From: Muricoccus harenae
Lineage (GTDB): Bacteria > Pseudomonadota > Alphaproteobacteria > Acetobacterales > Acetobacteraceae
Direction of reading: 5' to 3'
Length of the DNA stretch: 64,000 nt
Assembly: GCF_009848505.1 (NCBI RefSeq)
Contig: NZ_WWDL01000011.1
Coordinates: 62,001 to 126,000, forward strand
Shown here in pieces: positions 25,027-33,523 of the stretch. The notes beneath the pieces were generated by a model. The model had not been told where the DNA came from. It ran no database searches and saw nothing but the letters and a program-made list of their open reading frames with translations. Position 1 is the stretch's first letter, and each line of letters opens with the position of its first letter. The translations under genes were made by a program, and so were the position numbers.

Positions 25027-26150
25027 GCGGGTTCCTGGATGATGGTCGTGGCACCGGCGCGTGCTGCGCGGTCATCCACCGCGATCATGGCGTCGCGGAT
25101 GGCGGCCGCCGTGAGCGGCGGCCCGGCGAGATGGGTGATATGCGGCGCGGTCAGGGTCGCCTCCGCAACGCGATTGAGCGTCGCGTCGTCCTCGGGCGAG
25201 AGACCGATCCCGGCCAGGCGCCGTGGCAGGCCGATGCGCGCATAGAAGGGCAGCAGCGCATCCAGCTGCGCCGCACCACCCGGCGTCAGCTGCAGCTGCA
25301 CGAGCAGCCCAAAGGCTACCTGCTCCCCATGCGGGCAATGCGCGGATGCGGCCACGCGGGTGAAGCCGCGCGTCAGCGAATGCGCCAGCGACAGCCCGCC
25401 ATTCTCGAAGCCGAGGCCACTCATCAGCACTACCGCCTCCACCGTGGCCTCGAAGGCATCGGTCAGGCGCCCGGCGGCAGCATCCTCCATCGCCTGCGGC
25501 GCGTGGCGGAACAGCGTTTCGAAGGCATAGCGGGCGATGACACCGCCAGTGCGGAGCGGCGGCGTGCCAAAGGGCGTCAGCCCATCCACCGCCGCGCAGC
25601 CTTCCGCCTCGAAGCGCTTGGTCAGCCCGTCTCCGATCCCGGCGCGGAGCAGGGCTGGGGGGGCGCGCAGCAGGATCTCCGTATCCACCAGCACGGCATC
25701 GGGATTGCGCGGCAGGCGCTCCACCCGATCCAGCGCACCATCCTCGCGATACATCACGAAGATCCGGCTTGTGGGCGAATCATTCGAGGCTGCGGTGGGC
25801 ACCGTCACCACGGGCAGGCCGCGGCGCAAAGCCACCGCCTTGGCCGCATCGATCGACCGCCCGCCGCCAAGCCCGATGACGCATCCTGCCGTGGGCGGCA
25901 GGGCATCGTCGAGGCGCGCGACCGCCGCATCCGACACCTCGCCACGCAGCGCGGCGGACTCCATGCAAACACCTGCGCCGCGCAACGCCGATTCCACCGC
26001 CGGCCCGTGCAGCGGAAGCATGTCCGCATCGGCCACCAGCGCCGCATCCGCCGTGATGGCGCCAACGATGCCGCCGATCTCGCGCAGCGCGCCCGGCCCT
26101 TGCAGGTAGAAGCGCGGCCCGCCGAAGGCCCTGATGCGTTGTGTGCTCAT
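25023..26150 (-). CDS. GldA-like iron/zinc-dependent alcohol dehydrogenase
   Basis: Glycerol dehydrogenase-type enzyme of 375 residues. The NAD-binding GLGGGRSIDAAK is at 93-104 and the metal ligands are Asp174 (GIGDGLTK), His257 (LAHSL) and His274 (CPHGEQ), in the same spacing as GldA. It starts at ATG 26150, overlapping the stop of the Gfo/Idh/MocA gene by four bases, and its own stop overlaps the start of the transketolase N-half. The likely role is oxidation of a polyol or hydroxyketone, or reduction of dihydroxyacetone-like ketones, feeding or draining the transketolase. Confidence 0.9.
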   Translation of the reverse strand: MSTQRIRAFGGPRFYLQGPGALREIGGIVGAITADAALVADADMLPLHGPAVESALRGAGVCMESAALRGEVSDAAVARLDDALPPTAGCVIGLGGGRSIDAAKAVALRRGLPVVTVPTAASNDSPTSRIFVMYREDGALDRVERLPRNPDAVLVDTEILLRAPPALLRAGIGDGLTKRFEAEGCAAVDGLTPFGTPPLRTGGVIARYAFETLFRHAPQAMEDAAAGRLTDAFEATVEAVVLMSGLGFENGGLSLAHSLTRGFTRVAASAHCPHGEQVAFGLLVQLQLTPGGAAQLDALLPFYARIGLPRRLAGIGLSPEDDATLNRVAEATLTAPHITHLAGPPLTAAAIRDAMIAVDDRAARAGATTIIQEPA

Positions 26151-27148
26151 GCCGGCACCACTTCCGCCGGCAGAGGGCGGCCGGCGAGCGCATAGGCTGC
26201 CTCGGTCAGTCGCATCACCGGCACCATGTCGTCGAGCCCGGTCAGTGGTGCCGTGCCGCGCCGCGCACGCTCCAGCACATCCCGCACGAAGACCGGATAC
26301 TGGCCGACATTGGCGGTGTGCATGCGCAGGCTGCGGCGGGTGCCGTCGCGCGCGATCACCTCCACCGTCTCGGTATCGGGAACCACCATGTAGTGGCGCG
26401 GCGTCCGCAGCGCGAAGTGCAGGTCGAAATTGCTTGTCGGCGCGGGATAGAGATAGCCAGTTTCCACCATTGCCAGCGCGCCGCCAGGACCGGCAAAGGC
26501 GATGGCGCCGTAATCCTCCACCGCATGGCCCCAGGCGGCGTTGGAAAGGCTGGCCGCCGCCGGCCGCGCCGCCTCGCCCCAGAGCGCGTGGCAGATATCC
26601 ACGAAGTGGACGCCGAGATTCAGCACGCAGCCGCCCCCGGCAAGCGACCGGTCGAGCATCCAATCGCAGCCCGCCTGCTGGTAGCGCGCCGCGAAGCCCG
26701 CGATGAAGCGGAAGGCCATGTGCTGCACGCCGCCATCCTCGGCCGCCATCTCGCCGATCAACCGGAAGAAGTCGCCATTGCGCAGGACCAGCGGCACGGC
26801 GGCGAAGGCGCCGCGCGCGGCCGCCAGGGCTGCGATGCGCTCCACCTCCCCCGTGTTCAGGCCGCAGGGCTTTTCGAGCGCGAAGGGAATGTCCTCGGCG
26901 ATCAGGAACTCCGCCTGCGCGGCCATGTCGGCATGGCGGCCGAGTGCGAATACGAAATCCGGACGCTCGCGTCGGCACAGGGCACGGAAGTCGTGGTCGA
27001 AGGCGCAGCCGTAGCGCTCGCCCAGTGTCCGCGCCTTGCCAGGATCGGGGTCGCTCATCCCGGCGAGGACGAGACCAGGCAGCTGCAAGGCCGGCTCGAG
27101 ATAGAGCGGAAGGTGCCAGTGCGACGCGCCGATGAACGCGATCCTCAT
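26147..27148 (-). CDS. Gfo/Idh/MocA-family NAD(P)-dependent oxidoreductase
   Basis: Sugar or inositol dehydrogenase-type protein, 333 residues. The N-terminal Rossmann motif is an altered IAFIGASHWH, followed by the hallmark LEKPCG with Lys93 and a C-terminal half containing LNLGVHFVDICHALWG, where the family's catalytic His/Asp pair usually sits. It is the first gene of the minus-strand unit. The predicted operator AAGTGTCGACA lies at 27215-27225, 67 bases upstream. The ATG at 27148 is preceded at 12 bases by GGGAGG. Substrate unknown. Confidence 0.88.
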   Translation of the reverse strand: MRIAFIGASHWHLPLYLEPALQLPGLVLAGMSDPDPGKARTLGERYGCAFDHDFRALCRRERPDFVFALGRHADMAAQAEFLIAEDIPFALEKPCGLNTGEVERIAALAAARGAFAAVPLVLRNGDFFRLIGEMAAEDGGVQHMAFRFIAGFAARYQQAGCDWMLDRSLAGGGCVLNLGVHFVDICHALWGEAARPAAASLSNAAWGHAVEDYGAIAFAGPGGALAMVETGYLYPAPTSNFDLHFALRTPRHYMVVPDTETVEVIARDGTRRSLRMHTANVGQYPVFVRDVLERARRGTAPLTGLDDMVPVMRLTEAAYALAGRPLPAEVVPA

Positions 27149-27214
27149 GCCTTTGCTTGCCTCCCTGGGGCGACGAAGCGCGGCGCCCCACCGCGTTATC
27201 CCATGAAGGTTACA

Positions 27215-27225
27215 AAGTGTCGACA
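27215..27225 (+). promoter_or_regulatory. Shared operator copy 1: AAGTGTCGACA
   Basis: The core TGTCGACA is a perfect 8-bp palindrome. It lies 67 bases upstream of the minus-strand dehydrogenase-transketolase unit. The same 11-mer recurs at 37971-37981 and, on the other strand, at 37807-37817, with a one-base variant at 27278-27288. The GntR regulator at 34542-35348 belongs to one of the four units carrying the element and is the likeliest binder. Confidence 0.6.
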
Positions 27226-27277
27226 TGAAAGGTTGCGAATGCCGCATCTCGGTGCTCATATTGCGGAAGTCGCCGCC

Positions 27278-27288
27278 AAGTGTGGACA
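27278..27288 (+). promoter_or_regulatory. Shared operator copy 2: AAGTGTGGACA
   Basis: Variant of the shared element with G for C in the centre. With the next two bases it reads AGTGTGGACACT, whose arms AGTGT/ACACT are perfectly inverted. It lies 68 bases upstream of the ATG of the plus-strand hydratase/CoA-transferase unit at 27356, mirroring the 67-base distance of copy 1 from the minus-strand start. Confidence 0.55.
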
Positions 27289-27355
27289 CTATAAAGGCGC
27301 CCGGGGACCCTGGTGAGGGGCCAGCACCGCGGGGCCGAAAGGAGGAAGCCGGCCA

Positions 27356-27877
27356 ATGGACCTCATCACAGATGCGGCGCGCGCCTTGATCGGCACACGC
27401 TCCGACTGGGTGGAGGCCTGCCATCCCGTGGAGCCGAGCGAGTTGCGTCGCTTCTTCCAGGCCACCATGGACCCCAGCCCGCGCTACCGCAGCACGGCGG
27501 TGGACGGACGCTATGGCGGCCCAGTCGCGCCGCCGGGATTTCCCGTGCACGCCTTCCGCCGCCCGCCTTCGGATACGAAGGATCCGCTGGAGGGCATGGG
27601 CGACCCCGAATTCGACGGCGAGTCCCGCGTCTTCCGCCAGGGACTGCCGCGCATGCCCATTCCGCTGCAGGGCGTGCTGAACGGCGGATACGAATACGAG
27701 TTCCTCAGCTACGCACGGCCGGGCGAGGCGATCTATTGTCGCAGCGTCTATCGCGATCTCCGCCAGCGGCAGGGCCGTTCCGGCCCGATGGTGCTGGTGG
27801 TGATCGATGATGAATACGCGGCGGGTGCGGAGAAGCGGCCTCTGCTGCGCTCCACCAGCACGACCATCATCCGGTGA
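27356..27877 (+). CDS. MaoC/FAS1-like hot-dog dehydratase subunit (first copy)
   Basis: A 173-residue hot-dog fold protein of the FAS1-like dehydratase N-terminal type, recognisable from the YGGPVAPPGFPVHAFRR segment, LNGGYEYEFLSYARPGE and the RSTSTTIIR end. Such subunits pair with a MaoC-type partner to hydrate or dehydrate enoyl-CoA thioesters. A AAAGGAGGAAG ribosome site precedes the ATG, the strongest in this operon, as expected of a first gene. The stop overlaps the GTG of the following CoA-transferase. A close paralogue is encoded at 31259-31798. The acyl-CoA substrate is not known. Confidence 0.85.
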   Translation: MDLITDAARALIGTRSDWVEACHPVEPSELRRFFQATMDPSPRYRSTAVDGRYGGPVAPPGFPVHAFRRPPSDTKDPLEGMGDPEFDGESRVFRQGLPRMPIPLQGVLNGGYEYEFLSYARPGEAIYCRSVYRDLRQRQGRSGPMVLVVIDDEYAAGAEKRPLLRSTSTTIIR

Positions 27878-30279
27878 GCGGCGCGGCCGGCGGCGGCAAT
27901 GGGCTACGTCCCCTGGCCGGGCTGCGCGCGCTGGAGCTCGGCAGCGGCGTCTCCCTCGCCTTCGCGGCGCGGCTGCTCGCGGATCTCGGCGCCGAGGTGC
28001 TGCGCCCGGCGCCCGCGGGCGAGGCACTCCGCCGTGCCGCTCCCCTCATCAAGGACCCTAACGGCACGCGGGACAGCGCGCTCTTCGTCTATCTGAATCA
28101 CGGCAAGCGTCATCTGGAGCTCGACGCCGACACGCCGGAAGGCGCCCTGCGCCTCGCGGCCCTGGCGCGCGAGGCCGATCTCGTCCTCTGGTCACCGGAT
28201 GAGGGCGGCACGGCCCTGGGCTCCTTGCTGCCCGCCCGCGACGACCCGACGCGCCGCCCCACGGTTGTGCTGACTGCCCATGGCCTCACGGGCCCTCGCG
28301 CCGGCGCGCCGGGCAATGCCTTCACCGCGCAGCATGGCGGCGGCCTGGCCTATCACCAGGCCTGCCCGGTGACCGATCCCGAGGCAGCCCCGCCGCTGGG
28401 CTGCGCGGACCGGGAGGCGGCGATGCTGGTCGGGCTGATCGCCGCCAATGCCGCGCTCTGCGCCGCGCTGGAGCCGCCGGGCGATGGCCCGGCCCCGTAT
28501 CTCGACCTCTCCGCCGAGGATGCCTCCGCCTGGATGCTGGTGGACGCCCTGGCGGAGTTGCATGACGGCGTGCTGCCGCCTGGCCGGCGCCGGGTGAAGG
28601 GGCGGGAGATCACCATCGCCGGTGGCCTGGTCTGGCTGCTGCCCTGCGCGGACGGCACCATCCTCGTCTCCCCGCGCGAGGACCATCAATGGGCCCGCTG
28701 GGTGGCGCTGATGGGTGATCCGGACTGGGCAAAGGATCCGGCGCTCTGCGCGAGCCGCGCCGTCCGCACCGCCCATGCGCCGGAGCTGGGCCGACGCATG
28801 GCCGAATGGTCCATCCACGAACCGGCTCGATCCGTGTTCGAACGCGCGCAGGCGGCGCGCGTGGCCTGCTTCCCCGTCAGCACGGCGACGGACCTCGTCG
28901 CCAACCGGCAGCTCGCCAGCCGGCGCTTCTTCCGGCCGCTGGCGCGCGGGGATGGCGATGCCGTGCCCCTGCCCGGCCTGCCCTTCGCCATGCGCGACAG
29001 CGCCGGCGCGGCGCTGCCGCGCGGCGAGCCTGTGGCGATGCCAGCGGTGGAGCCGACCGGCAATGGCTTCTCCCCACGCCGCCTTGCCGCGCCCGCCCTG
29101 CGCGGTGCCTGCAGACACCTGCCGCTGGCCGGGCTGCGCGTGGTGGATTTCAGCTGGGTCGTCGCCGGACCAATGGCGACGAAGATGCTCGGCGCGCTGG
29201 GCGCCGAAATCATCAAGATCGAATCCACGCGCCGCCCTGAATTCGCGCATCGCAGCGGCTGGTTCGCCGTGGTGAACAACAACAAGCGCAGCTGCACGGT
29301 GGATATCACGACCACCGAGGGTCAGGGGCTGATCCGCGATCTCGTCGCCACCAGCGATGTGGTGGTGGAGAATTTCTCCTCCCGCGTGCTGCGCGGCAAC
29401 AACCTCGGCTACGAAGACCTCGCCGCGGTGCGGCCAGAGCTGATTTATGTCTCGGCTTCCGGCCTGGGGCGGGAGGGACCGGAGCGGGACCTGCTCGCCT
29501 ATGGCTCGCTGCTGCAGGCCTATAGCGGCCGCGTGGGTCTCATCGGCCGCGCGAACCCGGCGCTGGAAGCCATGGGCATTATGCCGGCCTGGACCGATCC
29601 GGTGACATCGCTTTGGGAATCCGTCGCCATCCTCGCGGCGCTGCGCCACCGCGCGGAGACGGGACGCGGGGCCTATATCGACCTCTCGATGCTGGAATCG
29701 ACGGTGGCGCTGCTGCCGGATGCGCTGCTGCATGCCGGCCTCGGCCGCCCCGTCCCGCGCAACGGCAGCGCCGAGGATCTGGGGGGCGCACCCTCCGGCC
29801 TGTTCCGCTGTGCCGGAGATGACGATTGGCTGGCTCTTTCCGTTCCGGACGATGCCAGCTGGACCGGCCTCTGCCGTGCGATGGAACGCGGCGACTGGGC
29901 GGCGCTGCCCGCCCTCGCCCACGCCGAGGGCCGGATGGAGGCCCGCGACACGCTACACGCGGGCATCGCCGCCTGGTGCCGCACCCGCGGCGGCGAGGAG
30001 GCGGAAGCCGCGCTGCGTGGCCGTGGCGTGCCCGCCGCGCGGTCCCGCGGCATCCATGAGCTGGTGAAGGACCCGCATCTCGCCGCGCGCGGCCTCTTCC
30101 GTCAACTGCCGACAGGACAATGGAGCATCGCCTTGCCCTGGATGGGCGCCGATGGCTGGCGCGGCACGCTGGAGCCGCTGCCGGGGCTGGGTGCGGACAA
30201 TGACTACGTCTTCGGAGATTTGCTGGGTCTTGCCGCCGCACGGCGCGAGGCGCTGGTCGAAGCAGGGGCAATCCGGTGA
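27874..30279 (+). CDS. Double-length CaiB/BaiF-family CoA-transferase (tandem fusion)
   Basis: The 801-residue protein holds two complete CaiB-like halves, about 10-400 and 415-801, instead of the usual single unit of about 400 residues. Each half has the family's catalytic aspartate position: Asp179 in GCADREAAMLVG and Asp575 in AWTDPVTSLWES. The second half is closer to the family consensus (LRVVDFSWVVAGPMATKMLG, NKRSCTVDI, VVENFSS). Family III transferases move CoA between organic acids, often succinyl-CoA to a catabolic acid. The GTG start overlaps the preceding stop. A single-length member is encoded at 32316-33491, so two different activation steps are likely. Confidence 0.88.
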   Translation: MSGAAGGGNGLRPLAGLRALELGSGVSLAFAARLLADLGAEVLRPAPAGEALRRAAPLIKDPNGTRDSALFVYLNHGKRHLELDADTPEGALRLAALAREADLVLWSPDEGGTALGSLLPARDDPTRRPTVVLTAHGLTGPRAGAPGNAFTAQHGGGLAYHQACPVTDPEAAPPLGCADREAAMLVGLIAANAALCAALEPPGDGPAPYLDLSAEDASAWMLVDALAELHDGVLPPGRRRVKGREITIAGGLVWLLPCADGTILVSPREDHQWARWVALMGDPDWAKDPALCASRAVRTAHAPELGRRMAEWSIHEPARSVFERAQAARVACFPVSTATDLVANRQLASRRFFRPLARGDGDAVPLPGLPFAMRDSAGAALPRGEPVAMPAVEPTGNGFSPRRLAAPALRGACRHLPLAGLRVVDFSWVVAGPMATKMLGALGAEIIKIESTRRPEFAHRSGWFAVVNNNKRSCTVDITTTEGQGLIRDLVATSDVVVENFSSRVLRGNNLGYEDLAAVRPELIYVSASGLGREGPERDLLAYGSLLQAYSGRVGLIGRANPALEAMGIMPAWTDPVTSLWESVAILAALRHRAETGRGAYIDLSMLESTVALLPDALLHAGLGRPVPRNGSAEDLGGAPSGLFRCAGDDDWLALSVPDDASWTGLCRAMERGDWAALPALAHAEGRMEARDTLHAGIAAWCRTRGGEEAEAALRGRGVPAARSRGIHELVKDPHLAARGLFRQLPTGQWSIALPWMGADGWRGTLEPLPGLGADNDYVFGDLLGLAAARREALVEAGAIR

Positions 30280-30298
30280 GCTGGAGGGAAAACGGAAC

Positions 30299-30760
30299 AT
30301 GCTGAAGGTCGAGACGCGCGAGCCGGAGGAACGGTTCTTCGAGGACTTCTCGGAAGGGCAGGAGCTTCCCACCGTCACCAAGGGCCCGATGATGGTCGGC
30401 GACCAGGTGCGCTGGGCCGGTGCCTGCGACAACTACGAATCCGAGTTCCACCACGACGAGTACGTGGCCAAGGCGCAGGGCCTTCCGGGCATCATCCTCT
30501 CCGGCCCGCTGATGGCCTCCCTCCTGATGACCACCGTGATGCAATGGATGGGCCGCGGCGCCCGGCTGGTGCGCTTCTTCGACCAGAATCGCGGCTCCAC
30601 CATGCCGCGCGACCTTGCGCATCTGCAGGGCCGCATCCGCCGCACCTATGAGGAGGCCGGCAAGGCTTTCGTGGAGCTGGAATGCTGGATCACCAACCAG
30701 CGCGGCGAGATCACGACACCCGGCTCGGCGCTCGTCGAGCTGCCGCGCCGCGGCCGCTGA
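30299..30760 (+). CDS. MaoC-like hot-dog hydratase (first copy)
   Basis: A 153-residue MaoC-type protein (FFEDFSEGQELPTVTKGPMM, ESEFHHDEYVAKAQGLPG). These form enoyl-CoA hydratases, often as heterodimers with FAS1-like partners such as the one encoded at 27356. The ATG at 30299 has CTGGAGGGAA upstream. It follows the double CoA-transferase by 19 bases. Confidence 0.85.
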   Translation: MLKVETREPEERFFEDFSEGQELPTVTKGPMMVGDQVRWAGACDNYESEFHHDEYVAKAQGLPGIILSGPLMASLLMTTVMQWMGRGARLVRFFDQNRGSTMPRDLAHLQGRIRRTYEEAGKAFVELECWITNQRGEITTPGSALVELPRRGR

Positions 30761-30773
30761 GGAGGGAAACGCC

Positions 30774-31262
30774 ATGTCCGCCGTACAGACCGCCGATCCG
30801 CCCGCCGAGATCTCCGACGCCGAGGCCGAGCGCTACCTCCAGACCCTGATCGGCCCGATCGGCGAGGAGGTGACGACACTGGTGGAGCTGGGCGCCGTCC
30901 GCCGCATGGCGCTGGCCCTTGGGGACCTCGACCCGATCCATTTCGACGAGGCAGCCGCGAAGGCGCGCGGCTATCGCGGAATCGTCGCGCCCTGGCCGTT
31001 GCTCTGGCTCTATTTTTTCACCTGCACCGTCTACGAGCACGACTTCCCCTTCGGGAAGGCGACCGTCCACGGCCAGGACGACTACGAGTTCCACGAACCG
31101 GTCGTGGTGGGCGACCAACTCACCATCCGTACGGCTATGGTAGACGCAAAGCTGAAGCACGGCAAAACCGGGCGCCTGGGCCAGGTGGTTTCGGAGCGCC
31201 GCTTCACCAACCAGCGCGGCGAGCTCTGCGCCGTGCTCCGCACCACGCTGTTCCGCCGGTGA
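30774..31262 (+). CDS. MaoC-family hot-dog dehydratase subunit
   Basis: A 162-residue hot-dog protein with VRRMALALGDLDPIHFDEAAA, the segment that in MaoC-type hydratases holds the catalytic Asp and His, followed by GIVAPWPLLW and a C-terminal RFTNQRGELCAVLRTTLFRR. The ATG at 30774 follows GGAGGGAAAC. Its stop overlaps the GTG of the next FAS1-like gene, suggesting these two form a complex. Confidence 0.85.
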   Translation: MSAVQTADPPAEISDAEAERYLQTLIGPIGEEVTTLVELGAVRRMALALGDLDPIHFDEAAAKARGYRGIVAPWPLLWLYFFTCTVYEHDFPFGKATVHGQDDYEFHEPVVVGDQLTIRTAMVDAKLKHGKTGRLGQVVSERRFTNQRGELCAVLRTTLFRR

Positions 31263-31798
31263 GCGCCGCGACCGGAACCCCGCCGGACTACATCACGCCG
31301 GCGGTGCGCGCGATCATCGGCGCGGAGGCCCCGCCGCTGGAGGCGCATCACCCCGTGGAGGCGAGCGAGGCGCGGCGCTTCCATCAGGCGCTGATGGATG
31401 ACGCGCCGCGCTACTGGGACCCGGCCGCCGCCTCGCGCTATGGCGGCCCTGTGGCCCCAATCGGCTTCCCCGTGCACGCCATGCGCCGCGCGGAGGACGA
31501 GGCCGATCCGCTCGATGCCATGCAGCAGGGCGAGTATGATGGCGTGGATCGCCGCCTGCGCCCCGGCCTGCCGGAAGTGCAGGTGCCGCTGAAGCGCCTG
31601 ATGAACGGCGGCTACGAATACGAGCTGTTCCGCTATGCCCGCCCGGGCGAGAGGATCCGCGTCCGCAGCCGCTACGCGGATATTTACCAGCGCAATGGCC
31701 GCACCGGCCCGATCGTCTTCGTGGTGATCGAGGATGATTACGAAACCGAGCATGGCGAGCGGCTGCTGCGCTCCACCAACACGATCATCCTGCGATGA
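31259..31798 (+). CDS. MaoC/FAS1-like hot-dog dehydratase subunit (second copy)
   Basis: A 179-residue paralogue of the protein encoded at 27356, sharing HPVEASEARRFHQALMD-like spacing, YGGPVAPIGFPVHAMRR, MNGGYEYELFRYARPGE and a RSTNTIILR end. The GTG start overlaps the previous stop by three bases. Duplication of this subunit, each beside its own MaoC-type partner, suggests two successive hydration steps or two substrates. Confidence 0.85.
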   Translation: MSAATGTPPDYITPAVRAIIGAEAPPLEAHHPVEASEARRFHQALMDDAPRYWDPAAASRYGGPVAPIGFPVHAMRRAEDEADPLDAMQQGEYDGVDRRLRPGLPEVQVPLKRLMNGGYEYELFRYARPGERIRVRSRYADIYQRNGRTGPIVFVVIEDDYETEHGERLLRSTNTIILR

Positions 31799-31809
31799 GG
31801 CCGGAACCG

Positions 31810-32319
31810 ATGAGCACGAGCACGATGGCCAGAGTGGGCGAAGGCGCCGTTTTCGACGATGTCGAGGTCGGGCAGGAAATCCCCACTCTGGTGAAGGGGC
31901 CGATGACCACGGCGCATATCATGCGCTGGTCGGCGGCCATGGAGAACTGGCACCGCATCCATTACGATTGGAAATACGCCACCGAGCATGACGGCCTGCC
32001 GGATGTGATGGTGAATGGCAGCTGGAAGCAGCATGTCATGATCCAGTTGCTGACGGATTGGGCCGGCGACACGGGCTGGCCCTGGAAGGTTGGCTTCCAG
32101 TTCCGCGGCATGAACGTGCCGGGTGACACGCTCACCGCCTGGGGCCGCGTCACTGCCAAGGAGGAGCGCGGACCCTACGGCGTGGTGGATCTCGAGATCG
32201 GGCTGCGCAGCCAGAAGGGGGAGGAGAGCACGCCCGGTACCGCGCGCGTCGTGCTGCCCCGCCGGGGCGGCCCACCCGTGCCCTATCCCTTCGATCCCGC
32301 CGTGCTGGGGACGGCATGA
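31810..32319 (+). CDS. MaoC-like hot-dog hydratase (second copy)
   Basis: A 169-residue MaoC-type protein resembling the one encoded at 30299 (FDDVEVGQEIPTLVKGPMTT; WHRIHYDWKYATEHDGLPD). An in-frame ATG at 31795 overlaps the preceding stop by ATGA. The ATG at 31810 is favoured by a GAGGCCGGA stretch ahead of it; both are plausible. The stop overlaps the start of the following CoA-transferase by four bases. Confidence 0.83.
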   Translation: MSTSTMARVGEGAVFDDVEVGQEIPTLVKGPMTTAHIMRWSAAMENWHRIHYDWKYATEHDGLPDVMVNGSWKQHVMIQLLTDWAGDTGWPWKVGFQFRGMNVPGDTLTAWGRVTAKEERGPYGVVDLEIGLRSQKGEESTPGTARVVLPRRGGPPVPYPFDPAVLGTA

Positions 32320-33491
32320 ACGGCCACTCCCCCCTCTCACGCTTCACGGTGCTGGACCTCAGCCGCGTCCGCGCCGGACCGAATGCCGTCAAGCAGCTTT
32401 CCGACTGGGGCGCCGCCGTCATCAAGGTCGAGGGCCCCGGCGAGGATGACATGACCGGCGCTCGGGACGGTTCGGACTTCCAGAACCTCCACCGGAACAA
32501 GCGCTCCATCGTGCTCGACCTGAAGGCGCCGGAGGGGGTAGCGGTGGTGAAGCGTCTCGCCGCCCACGCCGATGTGGTGGTGGAGAATTTCCGGCCCGAT
32601 GTGAAGCACCGCCTGGGTATCGGCTATGACGAGCTGCGCGCGGTGAATCCCCGCCTTGTCTACGCCTCCATCTCCGGCTTCGGACAGGATGGCCCCTATG
32701 CCGGCCGACCGGGCTTCGATCAGATCGCCCAGGCCATGGGCGGGCTGATGTCGGTGAACGGCGTACCCGGCCAGGGGCCGCTGCGCGCCGGCATTCCGGT
32801 GGCCGATCTCTGCTCCGGCCTCTTTGCCGCCATCGGCATCCTCATCGCGCTGCTGGACCGCGAGACGACCGGTGAGGGGCAATGGGTGCAGACCTCCCTG
32901 CTCCAGGCCCAGGTGGCGATGCTGGACTTCCAGGCGGTGAGCTGGCTGGTGGATGGCCGCATCTCCGGACAAACCGGCAATGACCATCCCTATATGACGC
33001 CGATGGGCGTCTACCCCGCGTCCGATGGCGGCATCGTCATCGGCGCCTCGGGCCAGGGGCAGTACCGCAAGTTTTGCGAGGCACTCAACGCCCCCACGCT
33101 CCTCGCCGATCCGCGCTTCGCCTCGGCGCCGGCACGGGTGGAGAACCGCACGGCCTTCAACGAGGCTGTCTCGGACATCACCCTCACGGCGCCCGCCGCG
33201 CATTGGGTCGCGGTGCTGAACGCCGCCGGCATCGCCTGCGGCCCGATCAACCGCATGGACCAGGTTTTCGCCGATCCACAGGTGCGGGCCTCGGGCGTCG
33301 TGCAACCCGTGGAGCATCCGCGACTGGGCCGGCTGGAACTGCTCGGCGCGCCGTTGACGCTGTCCGCCAGCGCCGCGCGCATCGAAACCCCGGCACCGGA
33401 AAAGGGCGAGCACACCGACATACTGCTGCGGGACGCCGGCTATTCGGATGCGGAGATCGCAGGATTGCGAGCGGAGGGCGTGGTCGCCTGA
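32316..33491 (+). CDS. CaiB/BaiF-family CoA-transferase
   Basis: Single-length family III CoA-transferase, 391 residues, with LSRVRAGPNAVKQLSDWGA near the N-terminus, NKRSIVLDL, ENFRPDV and the catalytic aspartate, Asp164, in IPVADLCSGLFAA, which aligns with Asp169 of formyl-CoA transferase. It should activate an organic acid as its CoA thioester for the hydratases encoded beside it. The start overlaps the preceding stop (ATGA). Donor and acceptor acids are unknown. Confidence 0.9.
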   Translation: MNGHSPLSRFTVLDLSRVRAGPNAVKQLSDWGAAVIKVEGPGEDDMTGARDGSDFQNLHRNKRSIVLDLKAPEGVAVVKRLAAHADVVVENFRPDVKHRLGIGYDELRAVNPRLVYASISGFGQDGPYAGRPGFDQIAQAMGGLMSVNGVPGQGPLRAGIPVADLCSGLFAAIGILIALLDRETTGEGQWVQTSLLQAQVAMLDFQAVSWLVDGRISGQTGNDHPYMTPMGVYPASDGGIVIGASGQGQYRKFCEALNAPTLLADPRFASAPARVENRTAFNEAVSDITLTAPAAHWVAVLNAAGIACGPINRMDQVFADPQVRASGVVQPVEHPRLGRLELLGAPLTLSASAARIETPAPEKGEHTDILLRDAGYSDAEIAGLRAEGVVA

Positions 33492-33523
33492 ACCGCTGGA
33501 CAGGAAACGGGAGGAACAACGAC

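Noticed and set aside
32889-32897. Glutamine (Q192, in GQWVQTSLL) where many CaiB-type transferases have aspartate
   Set aside because: Aligning with formyl-CoA transferase, the catalytic Asp169 corresponds to Asp164 in IPVADLCSG, which is intact; residue 192 is not the nucleophile.
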